Shown here: positions 16,902 through 25,013 of the stretch, piece after piece
How positions within the stretch are numbered: position 1 is the stretch's first letter
Layout: every line of letters begins with the position of its first letter
NCBI RefSeq assembly: GCF_002005445.1
Contig: NZ_CP014692.1
Span: 1,922,001 to 1,986,000, forward strand
DNA length: 64,000 bases
Direction: 5' to 3'
From: Acetobacter aceti
GTDB lineage: Bacteria > Pseudomonadota > Alphaproteobacteria > Acetobacterales > Acetobacteraceae
Notes under the pieces: generated by a model
Database searches by the model: none
Seen by the model: the letters and a program-made list of their open reading frames with translations, nothing else
What the model was told of the DNA's origin: nothing
Translations under genes and position numbers: made by a program

Positions 16902-18434
16902 ATGACAGTCACACATAAACAGAGCGTGCCCTCCCTGCGTATGCGCATGGGGTGGCTTCACGCATGGGTCGGATTTATTGCGGGCCTGATTCTGGTGTGT
17001 ATTTTCGCGACCGGAGCCATGGCCATCTTTGATACGGAACTCACTGAGTGGATGCAGCCGGAAACCCCATCCGCACAGCCCGGGATTCCCTCCGCCGCCG
17101 CGCTTGAGCAGGCCGCCGCCGTCGTTGCCGCCCAGGAAGGCAAGGAGAAGAACCGCATCTTTCTCAGCCTGCCTTCAGAGCGCGATCCGCTGCTCCATGT
17201 GAGCTACATGGAGCATGACGTCTTCAAGAGTAAGACCTTCCATCCCCAGACCGGACAGACTGTTCCTCTGCGCGAGACGGTGGGAGGGATGCTTTTCTTC
17301 TCCTTTCATTACACTCTTTATATGGGCCGCATGTTCGGTGTCATCTTCGTTCAGACGCTCACCATCGGCATGCTGGTCACGCTCGGCTCAGGAATCATCA
17401 TCCACCTGAAAGCCCTGCTCCCCAACCTGGTGGCCTTCCGCCCGCAATCCAGCAGCCCTCGTCCATGGATCGACGCCCATGTGATCGCCGCCGTGCTGTT
17501 CCTGCCTTTCATGTTCATGATCGCCTACACAGGCGTTCTCATTCATGCGAATCGCTTCTTCCCCAATACGGCTACAGAGCGTCCCAACCGCGACGAGCCG
17601 GACAGGAATGGTCATCGCCAACTGTCCCCCCTGCCGTCGCTTGCGCCCCTGCTGACGGACGCGGCTGGAACTTTCGGAGCAGACAAGCTCGGATTCATCC
17701 AGTTTTCTCCGAAAACAGTGACCGTCGTGCGGGCAGACAGTTCCCGGATCGGTATCAGCCGGGATCATATTGATTATGACCGCATCACAGGCGAACGCAT
17801 CGGTCTGGTCAGTAAAGACAGCCCGGCCGCCCGTACCTCCCAGTTTCTCAGTGGGCTGCATATGGCGCGCTGGGCTCCCATTTCCGTCCGCTGGCTCTAT
17901 TTTATTTCAGGCTGCGCCGGTTATGTGATGTTCGCCACTGGGCTGGTGATGTTCCTCATCAAACGCCGCCGCACAGCTACACAAAAGAACTCCCTACCGA
18001 TGGAGGTTGCGGAAGGACTGGCTCTGGGAACCGTGCTGGGCATGCCTCTGGCCTGCGCTGGCGTGCTCTGGATGAACCGGCTGCTTCCGGCTGATCTTCC
18101 CACCCGCGTTACGATTGAAGGATCGACACTGTTTGTCCTGTGGGGCGCACTGACAATCCATGCGCTTGGTCGGGCGTTCGGGCGCAAGGTGATGAAGGGA
18201 TGGATCGAGCAGAGCAGCCTGTTGTCCCTGCTGCTGTGCCTGCTTCCCGTCCTTGATCTTGCGACGCGCTGGAAATGGATCGCGGGGCAGGACCAGACGG
18301 TCTATGTCGCCGTCGATCTGACTGCCGTTGTTCTCGGTCTCATCGCCCTGCGGCTGTCGGTCGTTCTGAAGCGCAAGACCAACACCATCAACAATCTGCC
18401 TGAACCGTCTTTGTCAGAAGAAATCACGTCATGA
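16902..18434 (+). CDS. PepSY-associated transmembrane (iron-regulated) protein
   Basis: A 510-residue membrane protein. The first helix region reads MGWLHAWVGFIAGLILV, the usual PepSY_TM opening with a conserved His. A large periplasmic domain follows, then HYTLYMG, further helices, and the DAHVIAAVLFLPFMFMIAYTG helix with conserved His. The family is often iron- or siderophore-regulated and may be a reductase for ferric siderophores, although that is not proven for this protein. The ATG at 16902 gives the correct N-terminus; the frame is open to 16845 but overlaps the previous gene. It overlaps the next gene by four bases. Confidence 0.85.
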   Translation: MTVTHKQSVPSLRMRMGWLHAWVGFIAGLILVCIFATGAMAIFDTELTEWMQPETPSAQPGIPSAAALEQAAAVVAAQEGKEKNRIFLSLPSERDPLLHVSYMEHDVFKSKTFHPQTGQTVPLRETVGGMLFFSFHYTLYMGRMFGVIFVQTLTIGMLVTLGSGIIIHLKALLPNLVAFRPQSSSPRPWIDAHVIAAVLFLPFMFMIAYTGVLIHANRFFPNTATERPNRDEPDRNGHRQLSPLPSLAPLLTDAAGTFGADKLGFIQFSPKTVTVVRADSSRIGISRDHIDYDRITGERIGLVSKDSPAARTSQFLSGLHMARWAPISVRWLYFISGCAGYVMFATGLVMFLIKRRRTATQKNSLPMEVAEGLALGTVLGMPLACAGVLWMNRLLPADLPTRVTIEGSTLFVLWGALTIHALGRAFGRKVMKGWIEQSSLLSLLLCLLPVLDLATRWKWIAGQDQTVYVAVDLTAVVLGLIALRLSVVLKRKTNTINNLPEPSLSEEITS

Positions 18435-18751
18435 CCATGCTGACAGCGTCACTGTTGTTCAATCTTGTCCTGTGGAGCCTTTCGCTCGCCTGTCATGCCC
18501 GCTTGCAGAGCGGCTGGCAGAGACGCCGGAAGTGGTCTCCCTCCCGCCCCATCCGGCAGATCATGCAGGCAGGCAGAGCAGTTCCACCGATGGCCGGACT
18601 GGTCCTGTCGACTGTTCTGGCTGGAGCGGAAGGTGTCGTCGGATGGGTGGCGTGCGCCTCGCTCTCTGGCGTAATGATTGCTTCAGCCGACGCATGGTAT
18701 GCACAGACATCAAGACAAATTCGAGCGGAATCAGGCTCTAGGAAGACTTGA
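18431..18751 (+). CDS. Small membrane protein, possibly DUF3325-like, last gene of PepSY operon
   Basis: A 106-residue protein with an N-terminal helix (LTASLLFNLVLWSLSLAC) and two C-terminal helices (MAGLVLSTVLAGAEGVVGWV and following). Size, topology and position right after a PepSY transmembrane gene fit DUF3325. The start overlaps the preceding stop by four bases (ATGA), so the two are co-translated. Its 3' end overlaps the convergent DUF1795 gene by 14 bases. Confidence 0.65.
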   Translation: MTMLTASLLFNLVLWSLSLACHARLQSGWQRRRKWSPSRPIRQIMQAGRAVPPMAGLVLSTVLAGAEGVVGWVACASLSGVMIASADAWYAQTSRQIRAESGSRKT

Positions 18752-19205
18752 CCCTTTCTCCCAAACGAACGCTACGAAGCATGGACGCAAAGGTCTGCTC
18801 GAAGTCGGGAAAATCATCTTTGCCGACAGTCGCTGCTGATATTACAACTGCGGCATGATCCGAGTAAGCGTAATTGAACAGTTGGATAACAGGCATTCCC
18901 TCAGCTTTGCAGGAAATTCTGAGAGAAGCGGTCAGACGCTCCTTTACAGGATGACGGCAGGTTATTTCGACAAAATCATCGAGCGACATCTGCATCGCAA
19001 GAATCTGTCGATTGACGAATTCCTGAAGTCGCAAGACCGGATCTGATGGAAGATCATCAGGCAAAACCCGCCGTGTAATAACCAGATTGGGAGTAATCCC
19101 GGAGGTACCTGGACGTTCAGCCGTGAGAATGAGTGTCGAGGTGTCCCGCCAGCCCCGAGGACACACTATCGACATCTCCTGAATTGATGTCCTGACGCCA
19201 ACCAT
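18738..19205 (-). CDS. DUF1795/DcrB-family protein, probable EagR-like type VI effector chaperone
   Basis: A 155-residue cytoplasmic protein without a signal peptide. The pattern CPRGWRDTSTLILTAE, then PNLVITRRVLPDD, then LQEFVNRQILAMQ and a final DFPDFEQTFASMLRSVRL follows the DUF1795 fold (DcrB/EagR group). EagR proteins bind PAAR or Rhs effectors and load them on VgrG. Here it is third in an operon after a PAAR-lipase and an ankyrin lipoprotein; its start overlaps the preceding stop (TGATG). The longer frame to 19232 overlaps the ankyrin gene, so 19205 is chosen. The chaperone role is inferred from family and context. Confidence 0.7.
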   Translation of the reverse strand: MVGVRTSIQEMSIVCPRGWRDTSTLILTAERPGTSGITPNLVITRRVLPDDLPSDPVLRLQEFVNRQILAMQMSLDDFVEITCRHPVKERLTASLRISCKAEGMPVIQLFNYAYSDHAAVVISAATVGKDDFPDFEQTFASMLRSVRLGERVKSS

Positions 19206-19708
19206 CAGCGTTTCGCCCCCGGTGGTGGCCATTTCCCGTCTTTATCAAGAATAAGAATTTCGTCTGGATCGGGCGATGGAAAGGGATATCCTTGAGCTTT
19301 AAGTTTTTCAATTACACGCATACGGGCCTGATCTTCTTTCGAGCCCTTAAGAATACGGCTATCTAGAATATAACTAGCAGCAGTATCACCAAATTCACTA
19401 TGCGCCCAGATATTTGCACCGTGATCGATCAGGATTTCCACTACGGGCCACTGGTCTGTTGCAGCGGCAGCAATCATTGGCGTCGAATTGTCATCTGGAT
19501 TCCGTTCGTCTAGATTCTGATGTTTTTCAGCTAATAAGCGCACCGCATCAATATCAGATTCCATGACGGCCCCGTACATAGGCAGTATGTCCGAACGTCC
19601 TTTTTCGCCACTCACTGTATGATCCTTTTCTGAACATCCGGAGAGTCTGGAGCAACCGACCAGAGATATTGCGCTTACAAGACTCACAAAAGCACGTCTT
19701 CGCTTCAT
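19205..19708 (-). CDS. Ankyrin-repeat lipoprotein, putative immunity protein to the PAAR-lipase
   Basis: A 167-residue protein with a lipoprotein signal (MKRRRAFVSLVSAISLVGCS, lipobox LVGC). The mature part has ankyrin repeats: SDIDAVRLLAEKHQNLDERN, STPMIAAAATDQWPVVEILI and DHGANIWAHSEFGDTAASY. Ankyrin lipoproteins encoded just after PAAR-lipase genes are usual immunity proteins for periplasm-acting phospholipases. The start overlaps the effector stop by four bases (ATGA), so production is coupled, as expected for an effector-immunity pair. Immunity is inferred, not shown. Confidence 0.75.
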   Translation of the reverse strand: MKRRRAFVSLVSAISLVGCSRLSGCSEKDHTVSGEKGRSDILPMYGAVMESDIDAVRLLAEKHQNLDERNPDDNSTPMIAAAATDQWPVVEILIDHGANIWAHSEFGDTAASYILDSRILKGSKEDQARMRVIEKLKAQGYPFPSPDPDEILILDKDGKWPPPGAKR

Positions 19709-20796
19709 GGGCAGTCATTGGCAGCAAGACTACCTTCAATAGCTGCCTGACGTAGCTTTAGTGCATCCATCACAGATCCCATGAAGTGCAGCTTGACACT
19801 GCGCACCGCGTTATGGAGTCCCAGCGAAGAAACATTCAAAAGCCGGTCTTTCAAAGTATAGTGGTCAGCCGGATCAAGCGCCCATGTTCTGGTCGCAAGA
19901 GCGTGGGGCATACCAGGAATTCGTTGACTGGCATGCAGAACTTCTCCACGGACATAAATCATATCCACTTCGCTGGAAACGGGATGCGGCACGGTCCGGG
20001 CGTTCAGACCGGCCGGATTGATCGTCGTGGCCGGCAGACCGGAGGCTCTTGAGGCGGCACTCGCCATGCCACCTCCAAGCGAGTGTCCGGTCAGTTGTGC
20101 TCCTGTGCCGACAGGGGATTGTTGCACACGTCGTGCTATGAATTGAGCCTGATCGTAATAAAAAGTTTCCCGACCAATTCCTTGATTAAGATTGGCTCCC
20201 CAGTCCTGTTTACCTGACGTTCCTTTATAGGCAACAAGAGGTGCACCGGTTTTCTCATTTATGAATACAGCAGCGCGAAATTCGGTTGATTTGCCTGTAC
20301 GCCTGTCTATCGGATGCTCCAGCATAGCCTGACTGAGGCGGAGCTTGCGCAGATCATCTTCCGTTGCATTGCGATAACCGTCGGGAGGCTGGCGTTTTTC
20401 AGGAGGATCATATGCCGCGCTACTCGCCTGCGCATCTGTCATAAATCCAGCAAAAGTGGCTTCTTCGTTGCGAAGGGAAGTGCAAATTGTGGATTGGCGC
20501 GGTCCACCTATAAAAACATTGGAACTTCCGATGATGACAACACCACCGTGTTCCGTACGATCTCCCATACGGGCAGCAGGCTTCCCGTTGATGAATACCG
20601 AAGCCGAGCCTTCGCTAATCTTGTCCAGAGGACCATTGCAGGTTGCGATATCACCCACGCGAGCCGCTGAACGACCATTGATGAAAACATTTGGCGAGCC
20701 CGATGCAATAGGACCACCCACATGCGGCACCTGAGACGCCGTTTCTGGACAGGTGTGCATATCTGTAGTTCGGGCGGCGGGCTTACTTGAAGCCAT
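19705..20796 (-). CDS. PAAR-domain lipase, probable type VI secretion effector
   Basis: A 363-residue protein. Residues 1-110 form a PAAR domain with the repeating pattern SPNVFINGRSAARVGD, SASVFINGKPAARMGD and SSNVFIGG, plus HTCPE and ATCNG segments likely to bind zinc. The rest is a class 3 lipase/alpha-beta hydrolase: VAYKGTSGKQDWGANLNQ, then the nucleophile elbow TGHSLGGG near residue 237, and DHYTLKD before a terminal His region (LHFMGSVMDAL). It would cap a VgrG spike and attack phospholipid in a target cell. The start at 20796 has GGAGAG upstream; 20826 lacks this. No vgrG or core type VI genes are in the window. Confidence 0.85.
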   Translation of the reverse strand: MASSKPAARTTDMHTCPETASQVPHVGGPIASGSPNVFINGRSAARVGDIATCNGPLDKISEGSASVFINGKPAARMGDRTEHGGVVIIGSSNVFIGGPRQSTICTSLRNEEATFAGFMTDAQASSAAYDPPEKRQPPDGYRNATEDDLRKLRLSQAMLEHPIDRRTGKSTEFRAAVFINEKTGAPLVAYKGTSGKQDWGANLNQGIGRETFYYDQAQFIARRVQQSPVGTGAQLTGHSLGGGMASAASRASGLPATTINPAGLNARTVPHPVSSEVDMIYVRGEVLHASQRIPGMPHALATRTWALDPADHYTLKDRLLNVSSLGLHNAVRSVKLHFMGSVMDALKLRQAAIEGSLAANDCP

Positions 20797-21052
20797 ATTC
20801 TCTCCAATATATTTCGGGCCATCCATTCGTCTTTGTGTGACAGCTTCATGGTTTTGCTAAATTTTGGAAAGACGGGGTTCACTGCAAAACTTCACACTCC
20901 GAAAGACCGATCCAACCCACGTCTGCTCTTCAGACGGGTGATGAAGCGGAATAAGGATGTCCGCCCTGATCAGAAGACGTTATATCCGGGAGCGGGAAAC
21001 GCTCCTTGACACTTTCCCTCTGACCACACGCGAAACAAAGACAGTCGCCAAA

Positions 21053-21424
21053 TCAGCCTTTACTGGCGCTTGCCCCGGTATCGTTCGCAGGCTTCTCAAC
21101 GCTGGAAAGCACGGTTGAGACTGTGGAGCGCAGAACCTTCACAGTGACGTTCGGAGCTATTTCCACGTCGATTTCATCCATTTCCGGGGATGCCTTGCGC
21201 ACGAGCCCGATGATCCCACCGGACGTGACGATCCGGTCACCACGACGCATATTTTTCAGGCTCTCTTTCAGCTTCTTCTGTTTCAGCTGCTGGGGGCGGA
21301 TCATCATGAAATAGAAAATCACAAAAACCAGCACGTAAGGAAGCATCTGATACATGCCACTCAGGCCGCCTCCGGCACCACCAGCAGCCTGAGCGTAAGC
21401 AGGAGAAATAAGGAAATCACTCAT
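21053..21424 (-). CDS. yajC: Sec translocon accessory protein YajC
   Basis: A 123-residue protein with a single membrane helix (LPYVLVFVIFYFMMIRPQQ) and the conserved cytoplasmic segment LKNMRRGDRIVTSGGIIG. This is the standard YajC pattern. It associates with SecDF in the inner membrane. The N-terminus SDFLISPAYAQAAGG is typical for alphaproteobacteria. It diverges from the DUF815 ATPase gene, a common alphaproteobacterial arrangement. secD is not directly downstream here. Confidence 0.95.
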   Translation of the reverse strand: MSDFLISPAYAQAAGGAGGGLSGMYQMLPYVLVFVIFYFMMIRPQQLKQKKLKESLKNMRRGDRIVTSGGIIGLVRKASPEMDEIDVEIAPNVTVKVLRSTVSTVLSSVEKPANDTGASASKG

Positions 21425-21561
21425 TATGGTAACTTTTCGTCCGACGGGTTGCGGTCAGCCATAGCCGACTGATAGGCCGGGACCATAGATTTTGAGTGCG
21501 GTGCGTCAACCATGCTTTATGTCACCGCCTTCCACAACAGGACCGTTTTTCGGAAATCAAG

Positions 21562-22422
21562 ATGACAACAGATATCATGCCCGTTCTGGAACGTATCGCC
21601 TCCGCACTGGAACGTCTTGCACCGGCTACGGCCACGCTGGACGGCCTGGACGCTGCTGGAGCCTTCATCTGGCAACCTCAGCGCGGCAGACTTTCTCCTG
21701 TCCGCGCCGTCTCGCATGTCGCCCTGAAGCTGCTTCAGGGAGTCGATTCCCAGAAACATCTGCTTCTGAACAACACGGCGCATTTTGCAGCGGGACTTCC
21801 CGCCAACAATGCAATGCTGTGGGGCTCACGCGGCACAGGGAAGTCCTCCCTGGTGAAAGCCTGCCACGCGGAAATCAATGCAACGCTTCCCGAGAACCAG
21901 CATCTGATCCTGATCGAGATCGAACGCGAGGACCTTGGCACCCTCCCCGATCTGATGGATCTGCTCCGCGCATCCGGTCGCCGCTTTATCGTGTTCTGCG
22001 ATGATCTGTCGTTCGAGCGTGAAGATGCGGATTACAAGGCGCTCAAATCGGTCCTCGACGGCGGCATCGCCGGACGACCGGAAAATGTGCTGTTCTATGC
22101 CACCTCCAATCGACGTCACCTGATGCCGCGTGACATGATCGAAAATGAGCGCGCGACAGCCATCAATCCCTCGGAAGCGACAGAAGAAAAAGTCTCCCTG
22201 TCCGACCGTTTCGGTCTCTGGCTGGGTTTCCATGTCTGTCCGCAGGATGTTTATTTCGACATGGTCAGAGCCTATGCCAAAGAGCGTAACCTTCTGATCT
22301 CAGATGAGGATCTTTGTGCCCGCGCCAACGAATGGGCCATCACAAGAGGCAATCGCTCCGGCCGTGTCGCCGCCCAGTTCATGGATGACCTGACAGCGTC
22401 TCTGAAAAGCGGCAGTCAATAA
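21562..22422 (+). CDS. DUF815 family AAA-type ATPase
   Basis: A 286-residue protein. The Walker A motif is LWGSRGTGKSSLVK, the Walker B is FIVFCDDLSFE, and a sensor-like YATSNRRHLMPRDM follows, then DRFGLWLGFH. These are all hallmarks of DUF815. The N-terminus is a helical stretch (MPVLERIASALERLAP). The ATG at 21562 is chosen because the frame upstream (to 21496) is not conserved-looking. It is a predicted cytoplasmic ATPase of unknown role, usually beside yajC in alphaproteobacteria, as here. Confidence 0.9.
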   Translation: MTTDIMPVLERIASALERLAPATATLDGLDAAGAFIWQPQRGRLSPVRAVSHVALKLLQGVDSQKHLLLNNTAHFAAGLPANNAMLWGSRGTGKSSLVKACHAEINATLPENQHLILIEIEREDLGTLPDLMDLLRASGRRFIVFCDDLSFEREDADYKALKSVLDGGIAGRPENVLFYATSNRRHLMPRDMIENERATAINPSEATEEKVSLSDRFGLWLGFHVCPQDVYFDMVRAYAKERNLLISDEDLCARANEWAITRGNRSGRVAAQFMDDLTASLKSGSQ

Positions 22423-22557
22423 GTTTACAAGTTTTTGCCTGTTGATCTGTCTCACTTCACCGGGAGCGCCGAAGTGCTATAGGAAAATGACTTTATTTTT
22501 TATACCGTTACGAAAAGCAGTGCATGCTGTGCTTTATGAAATGTGAGCAGAGATACG

Positions 22558-23931
22558 ATGGACCAGCCAACCACGACCGAACTGCCTGATGACTTCGAAG
22601 CTTCCTGCGAAACACCCCCGGAAGCGAAGCGTAACCAGGCGGTCGATCTGCGTCGTATCCATTGTGATCCCGATTTCTGGTATCCTGTCGCCTGGTCCCG
22701 TGAGCTGAAGCGCGGCAAGACGATCGGCGTGCGTTACGCCGGGCAGCCCATCGCGCTGGTCCGGCCTGAAGAAGGCAATATCTTTGCTCTCGAAGACCGG
22801 TGCGCCCACAGACAGGTTCCCCTGAGCAAAGGGCGTGTGCAGGGACAGTCGGTTCAGTGCTGCTACCACGGATGGGCTTATGGCCGGTCGGGACGCTGTA
22901 TCGACGTCCCCTATCTCGGCAAGGGAAAGCTTCCAAACGGCGTGCGCACCTTCCCGGTGATCGAGCAGGACGGGCTGATCTTCGTGTTCCCCGGCGATCC
23001 GGAAAAAGCCAGGACGGTGCACCTTCCCGCCACGCTCGCCCGCGTGGATAACCCTGCCTACAAGACCCGTCGTTTTGGTCGTGAAGTCGGTTGCCACTAC
23101 AGCTTCATGCATGAGAACCTGATGGATATGAACCATCAGTTCATGCACATGAAGCAGATGGGGCAGATGCGTCCCCGGTTCCTCGGGCAGAAACGTGAGC
23201 CCGGTCTTGTCGAGGCACGCTACTCCTTCGCCCGCACCGGCGGCAAGCAGCCGCTTGGCGAGGCGCTGATCTTCGGCGAGCGCAGGGATGCTTCAGCCAA
23301 GCATCAGGATCGTGATGTCATGACGATCCGCACGACCTATCCGTATCAGACCCTGCATATCCAGACAGGCGACGAAGATCCCGTGATGGATCTGTGGATT
23401 GCCTACACACCGCAGGACAAGGACCAGCTGACGAACCGCACATTCGGCCTTCTGTCAGTGAAACGTCCGGGTATTCCGGGCCTGCTTGATCTCGCATGGC
23501 CTTTCCTCATCGCGTTCACCGAGCGGATTTTCGCGGAAGACCGTGAAATCGTCGAGCTTGAACAGAAGGCGTGGAACGAACTGGGAGGAGACCACAACCT
23601 TGAGGTTTTCCCGGTCATCAACAATCTTCGCGCGCTTCTGGCCGAGTGTGGCGTTCCTGCCGACGCCGGCAAGGTGAATGCGCCAGCCGCCTGCGCTCCC
23701 ACGTCCTGCAACAAGGCCAACCCACCTTCTGAAGCCGCTACCCGCCTTGTGGCAGTTGACGAGCCCCCTCCTTTCGCTCCCATTGCCGCAGCAAGTCCTT
23801 CGGCAGGTCAGGAAGCAGACAGCTCTGTCGAACAAACGACGACACCTTCTCCAGTGGCGCCGCCGAAACGGAAACGCCATCGGACCAGAAAACATCCCAG
23901 AGATGACTCCGTAACTCCTTCCGTTTCCTGA
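22558..23931 (+). CDS. Rieske-type aromatic ring-hydroxylating oxygenase, alpha-subunit-like
   Basis: A 457-residue protein. The Rieske cluster ligands are CAH near residue 81 and CYHGW near 100. The mononuclear iron region is HENLMDMNHQFMH, with the expected Asp, two His pattern. Residues 345-457 are a low-complexity Ala/Pro/Ser tail ending in a basic KRKRHRTRKH segment, which is unusual for the family. The substrate is unknown; no ferredoxin or reductase gene is adjacent. The next gene (GNAT-Nudix) follows after 16 bases, so they may be co-transcribed. The start at 22558 is taken over 22543. Confidence 0.8.
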   Translation: MDQPTTTELPDDFEASCETPPEAKRNQAVDLRRIHCDPDFWYPVAWSRELKRGKTIGVRYAGQPIALVRPEEGNIFALEDRCAHRQVPLSKGRVQGQSVQCCYHGWAYGRSGRCIDVPYLGKGKLPNGVRTFPVIEQDGLIFVFPGDPEKARTVHLPATLARVDNPAYKTRRFGREVGCHYSFMHENLMDMNHQFMHMKQMGQMRPRFLGQKREPGLVEARYSFARTGGKQPLGEALIFGERRDASAKHQDRDVMTIRTTYPYQTLHIQTGDEDPVMDLWIAYTPQDKDQLTNRTFGLLSVKRPGIPGLLDLAWPFLIAFTERIFAEDREIVELEQKAWNELGGDHNLEVFPVINNLRALLAECGVPADAGKVNAPAACAPTSCNKANPPSEAATRLVAVDEPPPFAPIAAASPSAGQEADSSVEQTTTPSPVAPPKRKRHRTRKHPRDDSVTPSVS

Positions 23932-23947
23932 GAATATCGAGGCAATA

Positions 23948-24961
23948 GTGACTTTTCCGGTCGAACCGCCAAGGCTTATGGCTGGAACATTCTGTCTGCG
24001 TGGCCTCCGGCCTGACGACGCGGGGGCCATTCATGCGCAGGTCAACGACTGGAATGTCATCCGGATGCTCAGCCGGCTGCCGTTCCCATATCCGCGTGAT
24101 CTGGCTGAACGCTGGATCACCAGCACGGTCGAGCAAGCGGAAAGCAGGACGGCCTATCACTTTGCGATCGAAAATCAGGCCGGTGCGGTCATCGGATGCA
24201 TCGGCCTGACACTCAGCCAGACTGATGGTCAGTATCGCGGCTCACTGGGTTACTGGATCGGGCGTGAATACTGGCGGCAGGGCATCGCCACCCTTGCGTC
24301 CGACCGTCTGTGCAGATGGGCTTTTGCGAACCTGCCGGTTGACACGATTGAAGCGTCCGTTGCGCAGGACAATGTCGCTTCGGTTGCCGTGCTGAACAAG
24401 CTTGGCTTCAGACAGACAGGCGCCACCACTCAGGTGTTCACCGCCAGAGGCGGCAATGTGAATGTCCTGTTATTCAGCGCGTCCCGTGAAAGCTTCGACA
24501 CTGCCCACCAGAACAAGCCTGCTGCAGAAACCGCCTCACTAACTGAACAGAGTGAAGAGCCCCGCCGTCTTGTGCTGGTTGTTGCCGCCATTCTGATTGA
24601 CGCCAACAACCGCATCCTTCTCGCCCGACGCCCTGAAGGCAAATCACTCGCAGGGTTGTGGGAGTTTCCGGGGGGGAAAATGGAACCAGGCGAAGCGCCT
24701 GAAGTCTCGCTGGTCCGGGAATTACAGGAAGAACTTGGGATTGACGCCAGCCACGCCTGTCTTGCGCCTTTCACCTTCGTGTCCCACAGTTACGAAACAT
24801 TCGATCTGCTGATGCCGATCTACCTCTGTCGGCAGTGGCAGGGACATCCGGAAGGCCGTGAAGGACAGAAGCTCGCGTGGGTCGAGGCTGGTGATCTGGA
24901 TCAGTATCCGATGCCGCCCGCCGATATTCCCGTCATTCCCTTTTTGCGTGATTTTCTTTGA
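23948..24961 (+). CDS. GNAT acetyltransferase-Nudix (MutT-like) fusion protein
   Basis: A 337-residue two-domain protein. Residues 10-175 are a RimJ/RimL-type GNAT domain (GCIGLTLSQ, GYWIGREYWRQGIATLA, ASVAVLNKLGFRQTG). Residues 190-337 are a MutT-like Nudix hydrolase with LLARRPEGKSLAGLWEFPGG and a complete Nudix box (G at about 241, RELQEELGI at about 256-264). MutT hydrolyses 8-oxo-dGTP. The fusion joins an acetyltransferase with a pool-sanitising domain in one chain. The start is GTG at 23948; the ATG at 23978 (MAGTFCLRG) is an alternative. The target of the acetyltransferase is unknown. Confidence 0.85.
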   Translation: MTFPVEPPRLMAGTFCLRGLRPDDAGAIHAQVNDWNVIRMLSRLPFPYPRDLAERWITSTVEQAESRTAYHFAIENQAGAVIGCIGLTLSQTDGQYRGSLGYWIGREYWRQGIATLASDRLCRWAFANLPVDTIEASVAQDNVASVAVLNKLGFRQTGATTQVFTARGGNVNVLLFSASRESFDTAHQNKPAAETASLTEQSEEPRRLVLVVAAILIDANNRILLARRPEGKSLAGLWEFPGGKMEPGEAPEVSLVRELQEELGIDASHACLAPFTFVSHSYETFDLLMPIYLCRQWQGHPEGREGQKLAWVEAGDLDQYPMPPADIPVIPFLRDFL

Positions 24962-25013
24962 GTGTTTAACACCTTACTGTTTTCACTGTTTACGAAAAAA
25001 CGAGATACCGGTC

